64,000 nt of DNA. Source: Selenomonadales bacterium OttesenSCG-928-I06 (GTDB taxonomy: Bacteria > Bacillota > Negativicutes > Sporomusales > Sporomusaceae). The notes under the pieces are model-generated. The model worked only from the letters and a program-made list of their open reading frames with translations, was not told where the DNA came from and did no database searches. The translations under genes and the position numbers were made by a program. The stretch covers positions 1-64,000 of the forward strand of contig JAJDHX010000002.1 in the NCBI GenBank assembly GCA_030266395.1, given 5' to 3'. Below, in pieces: positions 26,814 to 35,432 of the stretch; positions within the stretch are counted from its first letter, which is position 1, and each line of letters begins with the position of its first letter.

Positions 26814-28413
26814 CTCCTTCTGCTGTGTTTTCCAATGTTTGAGGTATTGCTCTAGTAACCAACTCTTTATCTTTCAAAAGTTTTTGTTCTTGTGCTATTA
26901 TTTCAATATTATCCTGCCAATCACCACCGCCCATTCCACGTGTCTCTTCCTCATTAGTAGAGAAACCATAACTCACGCGTAATGCAGCTGCTCTGACCTC
27001 TTTTTCAGGATCGACCTGACCTGGTACAGGACCATACCACGAACACTTGCTCCACGCTGCCCTTATAAGAGGATCTTCAAAAAAACCAGGGGCATCTATC
27101 CTGCCAATTGCAATCGCTTCAACCAACCATCTTTCATAAACATTTTGACAAAAATCCCTTATAAACCAAGATCTCCTTGTCCTGAATTCTTGCCAACTTT
27201 GTAATAATGCTGCTCTAGAAGCCGAATAACTAGAACTAAAGTGTTTCGTTAATATCTCATAAGGTATGTTAAGACTCGCTCCAATTCCTTTTGTTAGTTC
27301 TGACATAAAAGGCTCAAAAGCAGACATAGATCTACTACCATCTACAGTAGAAACACTGTACCCCGGAGGCAGAGTGTTTATTGTTCCTGGACCAACTTGA
27401 AGTTTGCGAGGATCGATTCTTTCTCGCTCTTCAAAACTTTGTTCAAGTCCCGTTCCAAAACCATCTGCCCCTAAATCCTGGCGAATAAATATAGTCAAAT
27501 ATGCTTTTACTATAGCTGCAGTTAATTCTGCTTGTGTATAACGCCCTATTTGCTTCAAACTTTCAATAATTGGAGCCAAAAAAGGCGTACCCCTAAATTG
27601 CTCGGCACGCTCATCATGTTTTATTTGTAATATATTCGGTAAACCTGTTTGTTTCCCAAAAGCTTCTACCCTTATAAATTTTGTTTCTTTATAAAAATTC
27701 GTCGGATCATATGAATAAGTATTGGCTACCCAATATGCTACAATAGTCCCATTTTTATCAATTTCCACGCCATCTATTATACGATTTTTATTTTTAGAGT
27801 TAATATCGTAAACTAATGTCGGAGATCCAAAAAGTGAGCTAGGGTTATTAGGATTTCTAACCCTATCTGCTTCAAAAACATGCAATCTCAAAGAATACGG
27901 CATATCAGGTGTAGGCATTGCATATTTAAATACAGCCCATCCATCCCCGTTGTCTAAATACCCTGTAAACACAATATCTTGCATATCATAAAAATTATTA
28001 ATTCTGAGAAAGTCGCATTTTACAGAACTTGCCCAAAGATCAAACTCTTTTTGTGTTTTTCTGCCCCATTCTTTCGCTTCTTCATCTTTTAAACCAAGTA
28101 TAGATTTATCCGGTTTAGCTGATAAACTAAGCCCTGATCCCACAACATTTAACCGTTCTACATTAACGGCAGCACTTGCAAGTGGAGCTCCGCCTTGTCT
28201 TAAATTACGACTTCTAGCCCTTAAAGTAGGTAAATTGGCGATTATATCGCTATCAGGACTTGAGGCAACAGGATTCCAACCTGCTAAACTGCTTCTAGTA
28301 GTACTAGCGCTTGTTTCGCTAAACCCTGTGTTTAATATTTTTGGAGCATTATAAACCCCCATTGATCTTTGTTTGTTTTTAGTAAGTTGTCTATTTCTAT
28401 TTTTCTTACTCAT
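26785..28413 (-). CDS. Portal protein (lambda gpB-like)
   Basis: GIGASLNIPYEILTKHFSSSYSASRAALLQSWQEFRTRRSWFIRDFCQNVYERWL. Confidence 0.93.
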   Translation of the reverse strand: MSKKNRNRQLTKNKQRSMGVYNAPKILNTGFSETSASTTRSSLAGWNPVASSPDSDIIANLPTLRARSRNLRQGGAPLASAAVNVERLNVVGSGLSLSAKPDKSILGLKDEEAKEWGRKTQKEFDLWASSVKCDFLRINNFYDMQDIVFTGYLDNGDGWAVFKYAMPTPDMPYSLRLHVFEADRVRNPNNPSSLFGSPTLVYDINSKNKNRIIDGVEIDKNGTIVAYWVANTYSYDPTNFYKETKFIRVEAFGKQTGLPNILQIKHDERAEQFRGTPFLAPIIESLKQIGRYTQAELTAAIVKAYLTIFIRQDLGADGFGTGLEQSFEERERIDPRKLQVGPGTINTLPPGYSVSTVDGSRSMSAFEPFMSELTKGIGASLNIPYEILTKHFSSSYSASRAALLQSWQEFRTRRSWFIRDFCQNVYERWLVEAIAIGRIDAPGFFEDPLIRAAWSKCSWYGPVPGQVDPEKEVRAAALRVSYGFSTNEEETRGMGGGDWQDNIEIIAQEQKLLKDKELVTRAIPQTLENTAEGGDNIEDLDS

Positions 28414-28421
28414 ATTTCACC

Positions 28422-28679
28422 TCAATCCACCATCAACACTTGTCGAGAGCTTCTACCTGAATACTTATCCCAATCTTTTTTTTCTTCTTGGCTTTCTGCC
28501 GCTTTTAAAATATTCCAAAGATCCTTTAACTCAGCGCGCCTTACACTTCTATTTCCTACTCTATATTCTTGAGCTATGAGCGCCTTTCTAAAAGCTCTCC
28601 TTACATCTTTTATAGAATAAATATCAGTGATTTTAAACTCCTGTTCACCAACATTTACTATGTCTTTATCAGGCATCCA
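28422..28679 (-). CDS. Head-tail joining protein W-like
   Basis: MPDKDIVNVGEQEFKITDIYSIKDVRRAFRKAL; small gene between terminase and portal; supplied ORF extends to 28709. Confidence 0.65.
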   Translation of the reverse strand, partial: WMPDKDIVNVGEQEFKITDIYSIKDVRRAFRKALIAQEYRVGNRSVRRAELKDLWNILKAAESQEEKKDWDKYSGRSSRQVLMVD

Positions 28680-30552
28680 TCCATCCCCCTCCCGTCGAAA
28701 CAACTCCATATTCTTCTTTAGTTTTCGGTTTAATTTTCTTTGTTTTTGTTTCCCCTTGTAAAACTTCTCTATATTTAGACCAATTAGGGTTTAATGATTT
28801 TAAACAAGCTAATCCATACACTTTTAAGTCTAAAGGCTCATTTCTCCCATCCGTAGATACATTTTCCCAAACTAAAGTTATGCGCCCTTTTACTTTTTTC
28901 TTAACTAATCTTTCAGAAACCAGCCCTTTAAAATAAGCTTTATTATATCCTTTATCCTCATTTAATGGAAAATGGAGCTTGTGGACTCTATCTCCCTTAT
29001 CTTCTTTCAATAGTCTTTCAAAAATATATTGTTTCCCCTGACTTACACCAATTAAGACAAGAGGGATATTGTAATTTTGAGGTTTAGAGTACTTTTCTAT
29101 TAGCGGGGCGCTAAAATTACTAGAACCCTTTATTGCAATGCGTTGTTTATGATAATTTTTTAAACAATATCTATAAACTTCTTCAGTATAATGGCCGCCG
29201 CTATCTATAAAAGTCCTAGCTACTTTTAACCCTTTACCATCAACAAACCGATAAGTTTTATCTAAAACCTCATCTAGTTTATCCCAAGTAGCTTGCTGAT
29301 CAGGCACCCCTAGTATGATACCTTTTTCAATCCCCCATTGCTCCTCATCTTCACCCCAACCACATATTTCATACTCTAATCTATTATCTTGAGTATCTAC
29401 CACTGCAGTTAAAAGTAAAACACCTTCTTGTAGTTCTGCATCATATTCCTCTCTTGCTTCCAAAAAAGGCTGTATGCTATCTACAGCCCCTTTCACTTCA
29501 TATGATTCAGCAAAACGAGTATTAAAAACAACTTTTAAATCATTTTCATCATGTTGTGCTTCTAAATATTCTTTTATTATGTCTTTCCAACTAATCCAGA
29601 CTGGAGTAAACCCGTTTACCCTAAAAGATCTAACTTGATTTTTAATCGCTTCTGGATTTTTAGAAACATATTTTTGAGGTTGTGCCTTCATGGTTTCTTC
29701 ACTAAAACTAAAACCACAATCAGGGCATTGCCATTTTACATCTTTTACTAAATATATCTTTAATAATTCATCTTGTTGGTCTTGCATTTCTATTTCTTCT
29801 GCATCCCATTCCATGTCTCTATAATTCAGAAGATGATATTCCTTACAGTTAGGGCACTCGTGTTGCCACTCTTCTTGCGTACCAAGCATATATTCTGTCT
29901 CTATCCTAGAAAAACCCTTAATGGTAGGAGTTGAAAATAATGCTGTTAACTTATTCCAAAAAGTCGTTAATCGTTTTTCAGCCAAAGCAATAGGACTACC
30001 TTCAGTACCTGCAGAAGCTTCAAATCTATCTACCTCATCACATAATAAAATTCGAATTGGTCTACTTGCTAACTCTGAAGGGCTGTTAGATCCAGTTATG
30101 ATTAAACGCCCACCAGGGAACATTTTACTTAAAATTGTACTGCTCGAATTTCTACTTTTTGGATCTGAAAATATATTTGATAAAACCTTTGAATCTCTTA
30201 TCATTGGCGAAATTCTTGATTTTGAATAATCTTCTGCCGTTGCTATAGTTGGTTGAACCATCATCATAGGACATGGATCCAAATGCGAAAACCTACCTAT
30301 AGCATTATTCATTATATCTGACTTACCTATCTGCGAAGCTGACATTACTACTATTTTATTAACACCTGATTGCGTAAAAGAATCCATAATTGGTTTCTGA
30401 TAAGGAGCAAAACTTGTGCGCCATCTTCCTTCGTAAGCATTTCCTTTACTTATAACTCTGTACGTATCAGCCCACTCACTTACAGTCATACGCGGAATTG
30501 GAGCTAAATACTTTTTAGCAAGCTTTTTGAATAAATCAATTGTCTTTTTCAT
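28669..30552 (-). CDS. Terminase large subunit (GpA family)
   Basis: SASQIGKSDIMNNAIG Walker A-like, VQPTIATAEDYSKSRI, ILLCDEVDRFEASA. Confidence 0.95.
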   Translation of the reverse strand: MKKTIDLFKKLAKKYLAPIPRMTVSEWADTYRVISKGNAYEGRWRTSFAPYQKPIMDSFTQSGVNKIVVMSASQIGKSDIMNNAIGRFSHLDPCPMMMVQPTIATAEDYSKSRISPMIRDSKVLSNIFSDPKSRNSSSTILSKMFPGGRLIITGSNSPSELASRPIRILLCDEVDRFEASAGTEGSPIALAEKRLTTFWNKLTALFSTPTIKGFSRIETEYMLGTQEEWQHECPNCKEYHLLNYRDMEWDAEEIEMQDQQDELLKIYLVKDVKWQCPDCGFSFSEETMKAQPQKYVSKNPEAIKNQVRSFRVNGFTPVWISWKDIIKEYLEAQHDENDLKVVFNTRFAESYEVKGAVDSIQPFLEAREEYDAELQEGVLLLTAVVDTQDNRLEYEICGWGEDEEQWGIEKGIILGVPDQQATWDKLDEVLDKTYRFVDGKGLKVARTFIDSGGHYTEEVYRYCLKNYHKQRIAIKGSSNFSAPLIEKYSKPQNYNIPLVLIGVSQGKQYIFERLLKEDKGDRVHKLHFPLNEDKGYNKAYFKGLVSERLVKKKVKGRITLVWENVSTDGRNEPLDLKVYGLACLKSLNPNWSKYREVLQGETKTKKIKPKTKEEYGVVSTGGGWMDA

Positions 30553-31060
30553 CTGTAAACATTCCTGGCTTATAATCTTTCAATTCTGAAAGTATATCCT
30601 CAATAGTAGTTGCTATAATATTATTTATTTCTTCTTTAGATCTATTAACTAAAACCGGTGTAAGTGTAGAACTTAGCCCTAACAATTTAGTTCTAATTGT
30701 CGAAAGCATATGCGCCATTACTTTTTCAACATCTTTTGCTGTATGCACTTCATTTTTAGCCTTTTTAACTTCTATATCTGCTAGTTCTCTTTTTGATTTT
30801 TCATGCTTGGCTTTTTCTTCCCAATACGCAGCTTGCGATTCTGCAGTATTAATTTTATCTTTATCCCCTGGTTTTAGGTAATTAACATAAGCTAAAAAAT
30901 TTTCTTGGACGTTATATTTAGCGTCCTTATCTTTTTTTAAAACACCTTCTTTTGCAAGCCCAATAATCCGCGTCCTGGTTAAATTAAAGCAGGCTGCCAA
31001 ACCATCTGAAGTTGTCAAAATTGTACTTAAATCTTTTATGCATTGCAACAAAGCTCTCAC
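30536..31060 (-). CDS. Terminase small subunit (Nu1-like)
   Basis: LAACFNLTRTRIIGLAKEGVL HTH, immediately upstream of GpA; supplied start may be too long. Confidence 0.8.
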   Translation of the reverse strand: MRALLQCIKDLSTILTTSDGLAACFNLTRTRIIGLAKEGVLKKDKDAKYNVQENFLAYVNYLKPGDKDKINTAESQAAYWEEKAKHEKSKRELADIEVKKAKNEVHTAKDVEKVMAHMLSTIRTKLLGLSSTLTPVLVNRSKEEINNIIATTIEDILSELKDYKPGMFTDEKDN

Positions 31061-31171
31061 CTCCTGATACGACAGTCAATCCCTTTAAAAAAAATTTATA
31101 TCTAGTTAAAAATCGGGGCTCGCAAGAACCTCGAGGTTTTTATTTCCCTAGAAGTACCTATGAATTTTTCG

Positions 31172-31206
31172 CAAAAAAGAAAAGCCACCTGATTATTCAA
31201 GTGACT
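31172..31206 (-). terminator. Terminator of early/middle operon before packaging genes
   Basis: minus strand CACTTGAATAATCAGGTGGCTTTTCTTTTTT. Confidence 0.6.
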
Positions 31207-31299
31207 ATTCCTATAAATTATTAATTTTAGGAGATACTTTAATAGCTATTCATGTCTTTTTCTGACACTTTTAGCTCTAAAAACATTATATCACTAAAA

Positions 31300-31342
31300 A
31301 GGTCACGTAAAAAGGTCATCTTTAGGTCACCGTAAAAGGTCA
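31300..31342. promoter_or_regulatory. Four AGGTCA direct repeats between ArpU-like regulator and terminase genes
   Basis: AGGTCA at 31300, 31313, 31324, 31337. Confidence 0.55.
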
Positions 31343-31344
31343 TT

Positions 31345-31869
31345 TTATAATGCGTCTGCACCATACAGTTTTATAGCCATTTTACGCACTAAACGATTAC
31401 TATTACGTTTAACTGTACTTTCCCCACAATGTATCTGATTAGCGATCTCATCAGTATACATCCCGTTAAAATATCTCAAATAAATAATATTTTCGTATTC
31501 ATCCCCATGTATGGTAGCTAAGGCACTTTCTATTTCTAGAATTTCCTTTTTATCACGATCCAGTTTCATTTCTAACTCTAGTATTTTAGCTTGTTGTATT
31601 TCCTCTGGGGAGAGTCTTACTCCTTGACTAATAGTAAACTTAACAATATCCTTAGATCTTCTTGTAACCTGTTCTATATTGAGATCCTCAATATCTTTTT
31701 CGTATTCTTTAATATTGATCTTTAAAATAGGATAAGCTCTAAGTCTAGCTTCTGTTTGTTTGAATATATTTCTTGGCTCTTGCTTTCCTGCTTTTATTCC
31801 CGCTTGAACCGCTTCTCTTATAGCTGCATGTATGTCAATATTTACTTTAGCTTTACTCAGTTTTATCAC
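31345..31869 (-). CDS. Sigma70-like/ArpU-RinA-type late transcription regulator
   Basis: EYENIIYLRYFNGMYTDEIANQIHCGESTVKRNSNRLVRKMAIKLYG (region-4-like HTH), located just before terminase. Confidence 0.75.
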   Translation of the reverse strand: MIKLSKAKVNIDIHAAIREAVQAGIKAGKQEPRNIFKQTEARLRAYPILKINIKEYEKDIEDLNIEQVTRRSKDIVKFTISQGVRLSPEEIQQAKILELEMKLDRDKKEILEIESALATIHGDEYENIIYLRYFNGMYTDEIANQIHCGESTVKRNSNRLVRKMAIKLYGADAL

Positions 31870-32074
31870 CTCTTAATTTCAGCATTACCTCATTCGCTAC
31901 GAGATTGATTAATTTTTTTCTTGATTCCATACTGTATATTTTCTCAGCATCTACTATACCTCTATACTCTTCATTCAGTTTCTTGATCTCTTTAACTTCT
32001 CTGTTCTGTCTCCACAGCACGTACCATAGCCAAAAGCAGGTTATTGTTAATATTACACATAATATATCTAGCAA
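31853..32074 (-). CDS. Small membrane protein
   Basis: MLDILCVILTITCFWLWYVLWR TM + charged helix. Confidence 0.5.
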   Translation of the reverse strand: MLDILCVILTITCFWLWYVLWRQNREVKEIKKLNEEYRGIVDAEKIYSMESRKKLINLVANEVMLKLRGDKTE

Positions 32075-32133
32075 ATTATCACGCTCCTTTTAACTACTCT
32101 AATCACTCCAACTATCCGAAAATTCCAGATAGT

Positions 32134-32532
32134 TCACTCCTCCACGATCTCCATTATTCCGTCTACTATATAATCTAAGATACTATCATCTATACAAACT
32201 ATCATTCCGTATTCTTCCATAATTTTCTTTTTTCTCTTTATTATTTCGTTCTTAACTTTATCTCTTTTAGTTTCAAACACATTGATACCTTCTGCTAGTT
32301 TTGTGAAGAAAGCACTTCTGCAATTCGGGAGACATAACTGCAAAGCACAAGAACCACAATTTACATTTCTTTCAGTTACCATACATGCCAAACAATCTGA
32401 GTTTATTGCTCTAGTTCCAATAATTAGTCTTTCATATATTTCTTCTTCGCTATATCCCTGTTTTTTATAAAACTCCACAGCAGTTTCAAAAACCTGTTTC
32501 GGAGAAGGTTTTAATTCAGTCATTTTGTTCAC
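32134..32532 (-). CDS. Hypothetical Cys-containing phage protein
   Basis: CLACMVTERNVNCGSCALQLCLPNC. Confidence 0.5.
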   Translation of the reverse strand: MNKMTELKPSPKQVFETAVEFYKKQGYSEEEIYERLIIGTRAINSDCLACMVTERNVNCGSCALQLCLPNCRSAFFTKLAEGINVFETKRDKVKNEIIKRKKKIMEEYGMIVCIDDSILDYIVDGIMEIVEE

Positions 32533-32944
32533 GCTCCTTGTTTAATTCTTCTAGACCAACCCACCCCATTTTATAATTACAAGGATTGCACTTATTAAAA
32601 AAACATTTTATAGCTCCTATACAATCTTTTAAAACTGCATTGCTTTGTCCTGTTGTTAAATACTTAATTTCCTTAGTGTCTTTAGGTTCTTCTATTTTTC
32701 CTCTATATTCCCAACCCTCAGCACCGTCATATTCAGAACGTTCTAAATAGAAATCGTCTCCAACTATAACTAAATCAAGAGCTACTTCTGGACTTCCAAA
32801 CCCATCATCATATTCTGTATCTGCAACTTCTAAAAAATTTTCTAACGATATTTTAAATGCATTACAGCCTATCCATTTTATATCTTCTATGGTTTTTCCA
32901 TGTTCTTTTAAAATTGCTATTGTTTCTTTAAGAAGATTAGTCAT
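32516..32944 (-). CDS. Hypothetical phage protein
   Basis: Supplied ORF, operonic. Confidence 0.5.
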   Translation of the reverse strand: MTNLLKETIAILKEHGKTIEDIKWIGCNAFKISLENFLEVADTEYDDGFGSPEVALDLVIVGDDFYLERSEYDGAEGWEYRGKIEEPKDTKEIKYLTTGQSNAVLKDCIGAIKCFFNKCNPCNYKMGWVGLEELNKEREQND

Positions 32945-33254
32945 CCTTATTCCTCCTGTCGCACTCTGCTCGGGCTAAGATTGGAGAAGTAAAATAAGTT
33001 TTTCCTATATTAGCTCCAACAACCTCAAAAAAAGCTTCCGAGCTTCTAAATAAAGTATATTGAGTGGCAACACTATCATCACTAAAACTCTTTAAAACAC
33101 TAACTCCAATTATCTCAAACTCTAATTCATCAACAATCCACTTTCTTTTAAATATTTCCTGGGCACAACATTCACATTCGCCTAAAGGCTCTAATAAACT
33201 GCTTATTCTCCATAATTTCTGCCCCAGTTCCAATTCACTCTCAAACTTCGCCAC
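32937..33254 (-). CDS. Hypothetical phage protein
   Basis: Supplied ORF, operonic. Confidence 0.5.
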   Translation of the reverse strand: MAKFESELELGQKLWRISSLLEPLGECECCAQEIFKRKWIVDELEFEIIGVSVLKSFSDDSVATQYTLFRSSEAFFEVVGANIGKTYFTSPILARAECDRRNKDD

Positions 33255-33257
33255 GAC

Positions 33258-33527
33258 TTAGCCCTCCTTAACTTCATTTGCACAAGCAGCATATCCAGCA
33301 ATGTCAATTAAAGTATCTTCCTTAAATTCTCCAGTTGTACATCTAGCTACTTTAAGTAAAATCATCATCATTGCTACGTCGCCAGCTCTCATTTCAAACC
33401 CTAAATATACTGACCATAACTCAGCTATTTTCTTAAAATTATCTGATACCGTCCCATAGTCTTGCTCTCTATCACCTAAGACATATTTCTTTGCTGTATC
33501 TAAAATTATTGATCTTTTTTCTTCCAT
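33258..33527 (-). CDS. DUF6378-like phage protein
   Basis: GDREQDYGTVSDNFKKIAELWSVYLG...DVAMMMILLKVARC. Confidence 0.7.
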   Translation of the reverse strand: MEEKRSIILDTAKKYVLGDREQDYGTVSDNFKKIAELWSVYLGFEMRAGDVAMMMILLKVARCTTGEFKEDTLIDIAGYAACANEVKEG

Positions 33528-34205
33528 CTATTCTTTCTCCTCGTCTAGTTTTCCCCACTGCTCAGCCATTGCCTTGGCTATTCCCGTGAAGGTTTTGGAA
33601 CGTATTTTTGCTCTTTCTTTTGCTGGCAAACTTAATGTTTCAAAATGTAATTTACTGTCCGTCCTTCCTGATTTATGTTTTATTATTACAGGCTCTACCA
33701 GATTAGTTGGTTTTAGTTCCGGAAGTCCTTTCAGCCACAAACAAGTTGCTTTTCTCTCTTGGTGCCCGAATTGATATGGCTGTATTATTTGAGATGGTTT
33801 TTTATATCGTGTAGACATTATTCCTATTGGATTTTCAACTGCTATTTTTTCGCAATCTGCATTAATAAACTTCATAAAAAACTCAATCGCAGCTTTTCTT
33901 TCTTCTTGGATATCTGGAAATCTTTTAGCATATTCTGGTTTATAATATTTATTTGCCGCAACAGTAAGTCTTGTGCAAGGCGGAAAAGCAAGTATCATAT
34001 CCCACTTTAAAACGCTATGTTCTTTACAATCTTGCGCCCAAAAGTCAAAAGGCGGTTCTAGGAAAAGCAAGACATCTCCTTTAATATGCCATTCTGGATG
34101 ACCTCCGCTACATGGTTCTATGTCACAACTATAAGCTTCATGACCTAGCTTTCTAAATTCGATAGTTACTGCTTGCGATTCTTCGCATGCTACTAATATT
34201 TTCAT
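33528..34205 (-). CDS. Putative DNA cytosine methyltransferase-like protein
   Basis: ILVACEESQAVTIEFRKLGHEAYSCDIEPCSGGHPEWHIKGD, DMILAFPPCTRLTVA, IAVENPIGIMSTRY; supplied ORF extends to 34211. Confidence 0.75.
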   Translation of the reverse strand: MKILVACEESQAVTIEFRKLGHEAYSCDIEPCSGGHPEWHIKGDVLLFLEPPFDFWAQDCKEHSVLKWDMILAFPPCTRLTVAANKYYKPEYAKRFPDIQEERKAAIEFFMKFINADCEKIAVENPIGIMSTRYKKPSQIIQPYQFGHQERKATCLWLKGLPELKPTNLVEPVIIKHKSGRTDSKLHFETLSLPAKERAKIRSKTFTGIAKAMAEQWGKLDEEKE

Positions 34206-34267
34206 TCTCATTACTCAGAGTAAACGTACGTTTTAGCGGTCGACCAAACCTCTACTCCTTTCACTTT

Positions 34268-34510
34268 TTAGTTTTCTATCTTTAGCGTCCTAAAAACAGA
34301 AATCTTAACTATTTTATATATCTTTTTACACTTTTTGCAGTCATGATATGCATGATGGTATATCTTTAACTTAGTTAGTTCAAATTCTTCTTTTACAGCA
34401 AGCTTTGGAATATACCCACAATGCGGACACTTAATCATCGCTGTTATCCTCTCTACGTTTCCAGGCTTTAGTATCTTCCAAGTTAATATCAAATTCATAT
34501 AATAAATCAT
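34268..34510 (-). CDS. Small zinc-ribbon phage protein
   Basis: MIKCPHCGYIPKL...HDCKKCKKIYKIVK; likely starts internally. Confidence 0.5.
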   Translation of the reverse strand: MIYYMNLILTWKILKPGNVERITAMIKCPHCGYIPKLAVKEEFELTKLKIYHHAYHDCKKCKKIYKIVKISVFRTLKIEN

Positions 34511-34622
34511 TTAATTTTTCACTATACTCATAAGGACATCCCTCTTTATTAAGATATATTATTGTTTCCCCTATTAACTCTATAAGTAATTTTTTAATAG
34601 CCTGACATTCTTTACATTCCAT
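34431..34622 (-). CDS. Small phage protein
   Basis: Supplied ORF. Confidence 0.45.
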   Translation of the reverse strand: MECKECQAIKKLLIELIGETIIYLNKEGCPYEYSEKLNDLLYEFDINLEDTKAWKRREDNSDD

Positions 34623-34845
34623 TTTTCATCATCTCCTCAATAATCTTCTCCGCAGCTTCAAAGTTAAGTCCAAACCTACACCTTAACTCATCTGTATACT
34701 GTCTAGTACAGTTTTCGTAATTACACATCTGGCATAAGTTAAAATCACCGCTTGCGTAGTCTAGATATGTGAATTTCTTGAATATTTTCATTAGGGTTTT
34801 TATTGCGTTTATGGGGTTCATGGATCTATTTCCTCCATACAACAA
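34612..34845 (-). CDS. Small Cys-containing phage protein
   Basis: LCQMCNYENCTRQYTDELRC. Confidence 0.5.
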   Translation of the reverse strand: MLYGGNRSMNPINAIKTLMKIFKKFTYLDYASGDFNLCQMCNYENCTRQYTDELRCRFGLNFEAAEKIIEEMMKNGM

Positions 34846-35018
34846 TCACAGTATAAAACTTTACCGCAGTTAGGCTTACATTGATTTTCTTCTAATTTCT
34901 CATATTCCGCCTTCATGTGATTCGCAAACTTATAACCCATATGTTTTTCTATGCACGTTATAGCTTCATCAAAATTCATAATAGTTTCATGTTTACCATT
35001 TATTGTAATTACTGGCAT
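34818..35018 (-). CDS. Small Cys-rich phage protein
   Basis: CKPNCGKVLYCDCCMEEIDP at C-terminus. Confidence 0.5.
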   Translation of the reverse strand: MPVITINGKHETIMNFDEAITCIEKHMGYKFANHMKAEYEKLEENQCKPNCGKVLYCDCCMEEIDP

Positions 35019-35050
35019 TAAATCACCTCAATTTCAACTGTTACACTTCT

Positions 35051-35416
35051 GTTACGTTAAGTAAAACACCGTTCAACCTTTATTTTATCTGACTTCATGA
35101 TTAATTTTTTACTGTTACGTTAAATTCTCTCTATTCTCCCCTACTTTTTCCTATACGTGTACACATACATATAAAGAATAATAAAAGAAGTGTAACAGCG
35201 TAACAGAACACTTATGAATATAGAGTTTCATTGAATTTAATCATGTTACGCTAGATTCATTTTTAGCGTAACTGAGCGTAACATAGCGTAACACCTAATT
35301 TTTACCAAATATTGTTTTTGTTACGCTTAAGTTACGTTTAAAATTTCTTTAACGTAACATTCACTGTTCCGCACGTTTATTGACTCTCTCTAACCTTCTT
35401 GTTACGCTGTTACGCT
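35051..35416. repeat. Iteron-like array of GTTACG/CGTAAC, candidate replication origin
   Basis: At least 12 copies of GTTACG/CGTAAC in ~366 bp, including three AGCGTAAC copies exactly 10 bp apart (35265, 35275, 35285). Confidence 0.7.
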
Positions 35417-35432
35417 TAAATGATTAATTTTA

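Noticed and set aside
33528-34211. Methyltransferase-like gene as part of a restriction-modification system
   Set aside because: No adjacent restriction endonuclease seen; more likely an orphan phage methyltransferase.
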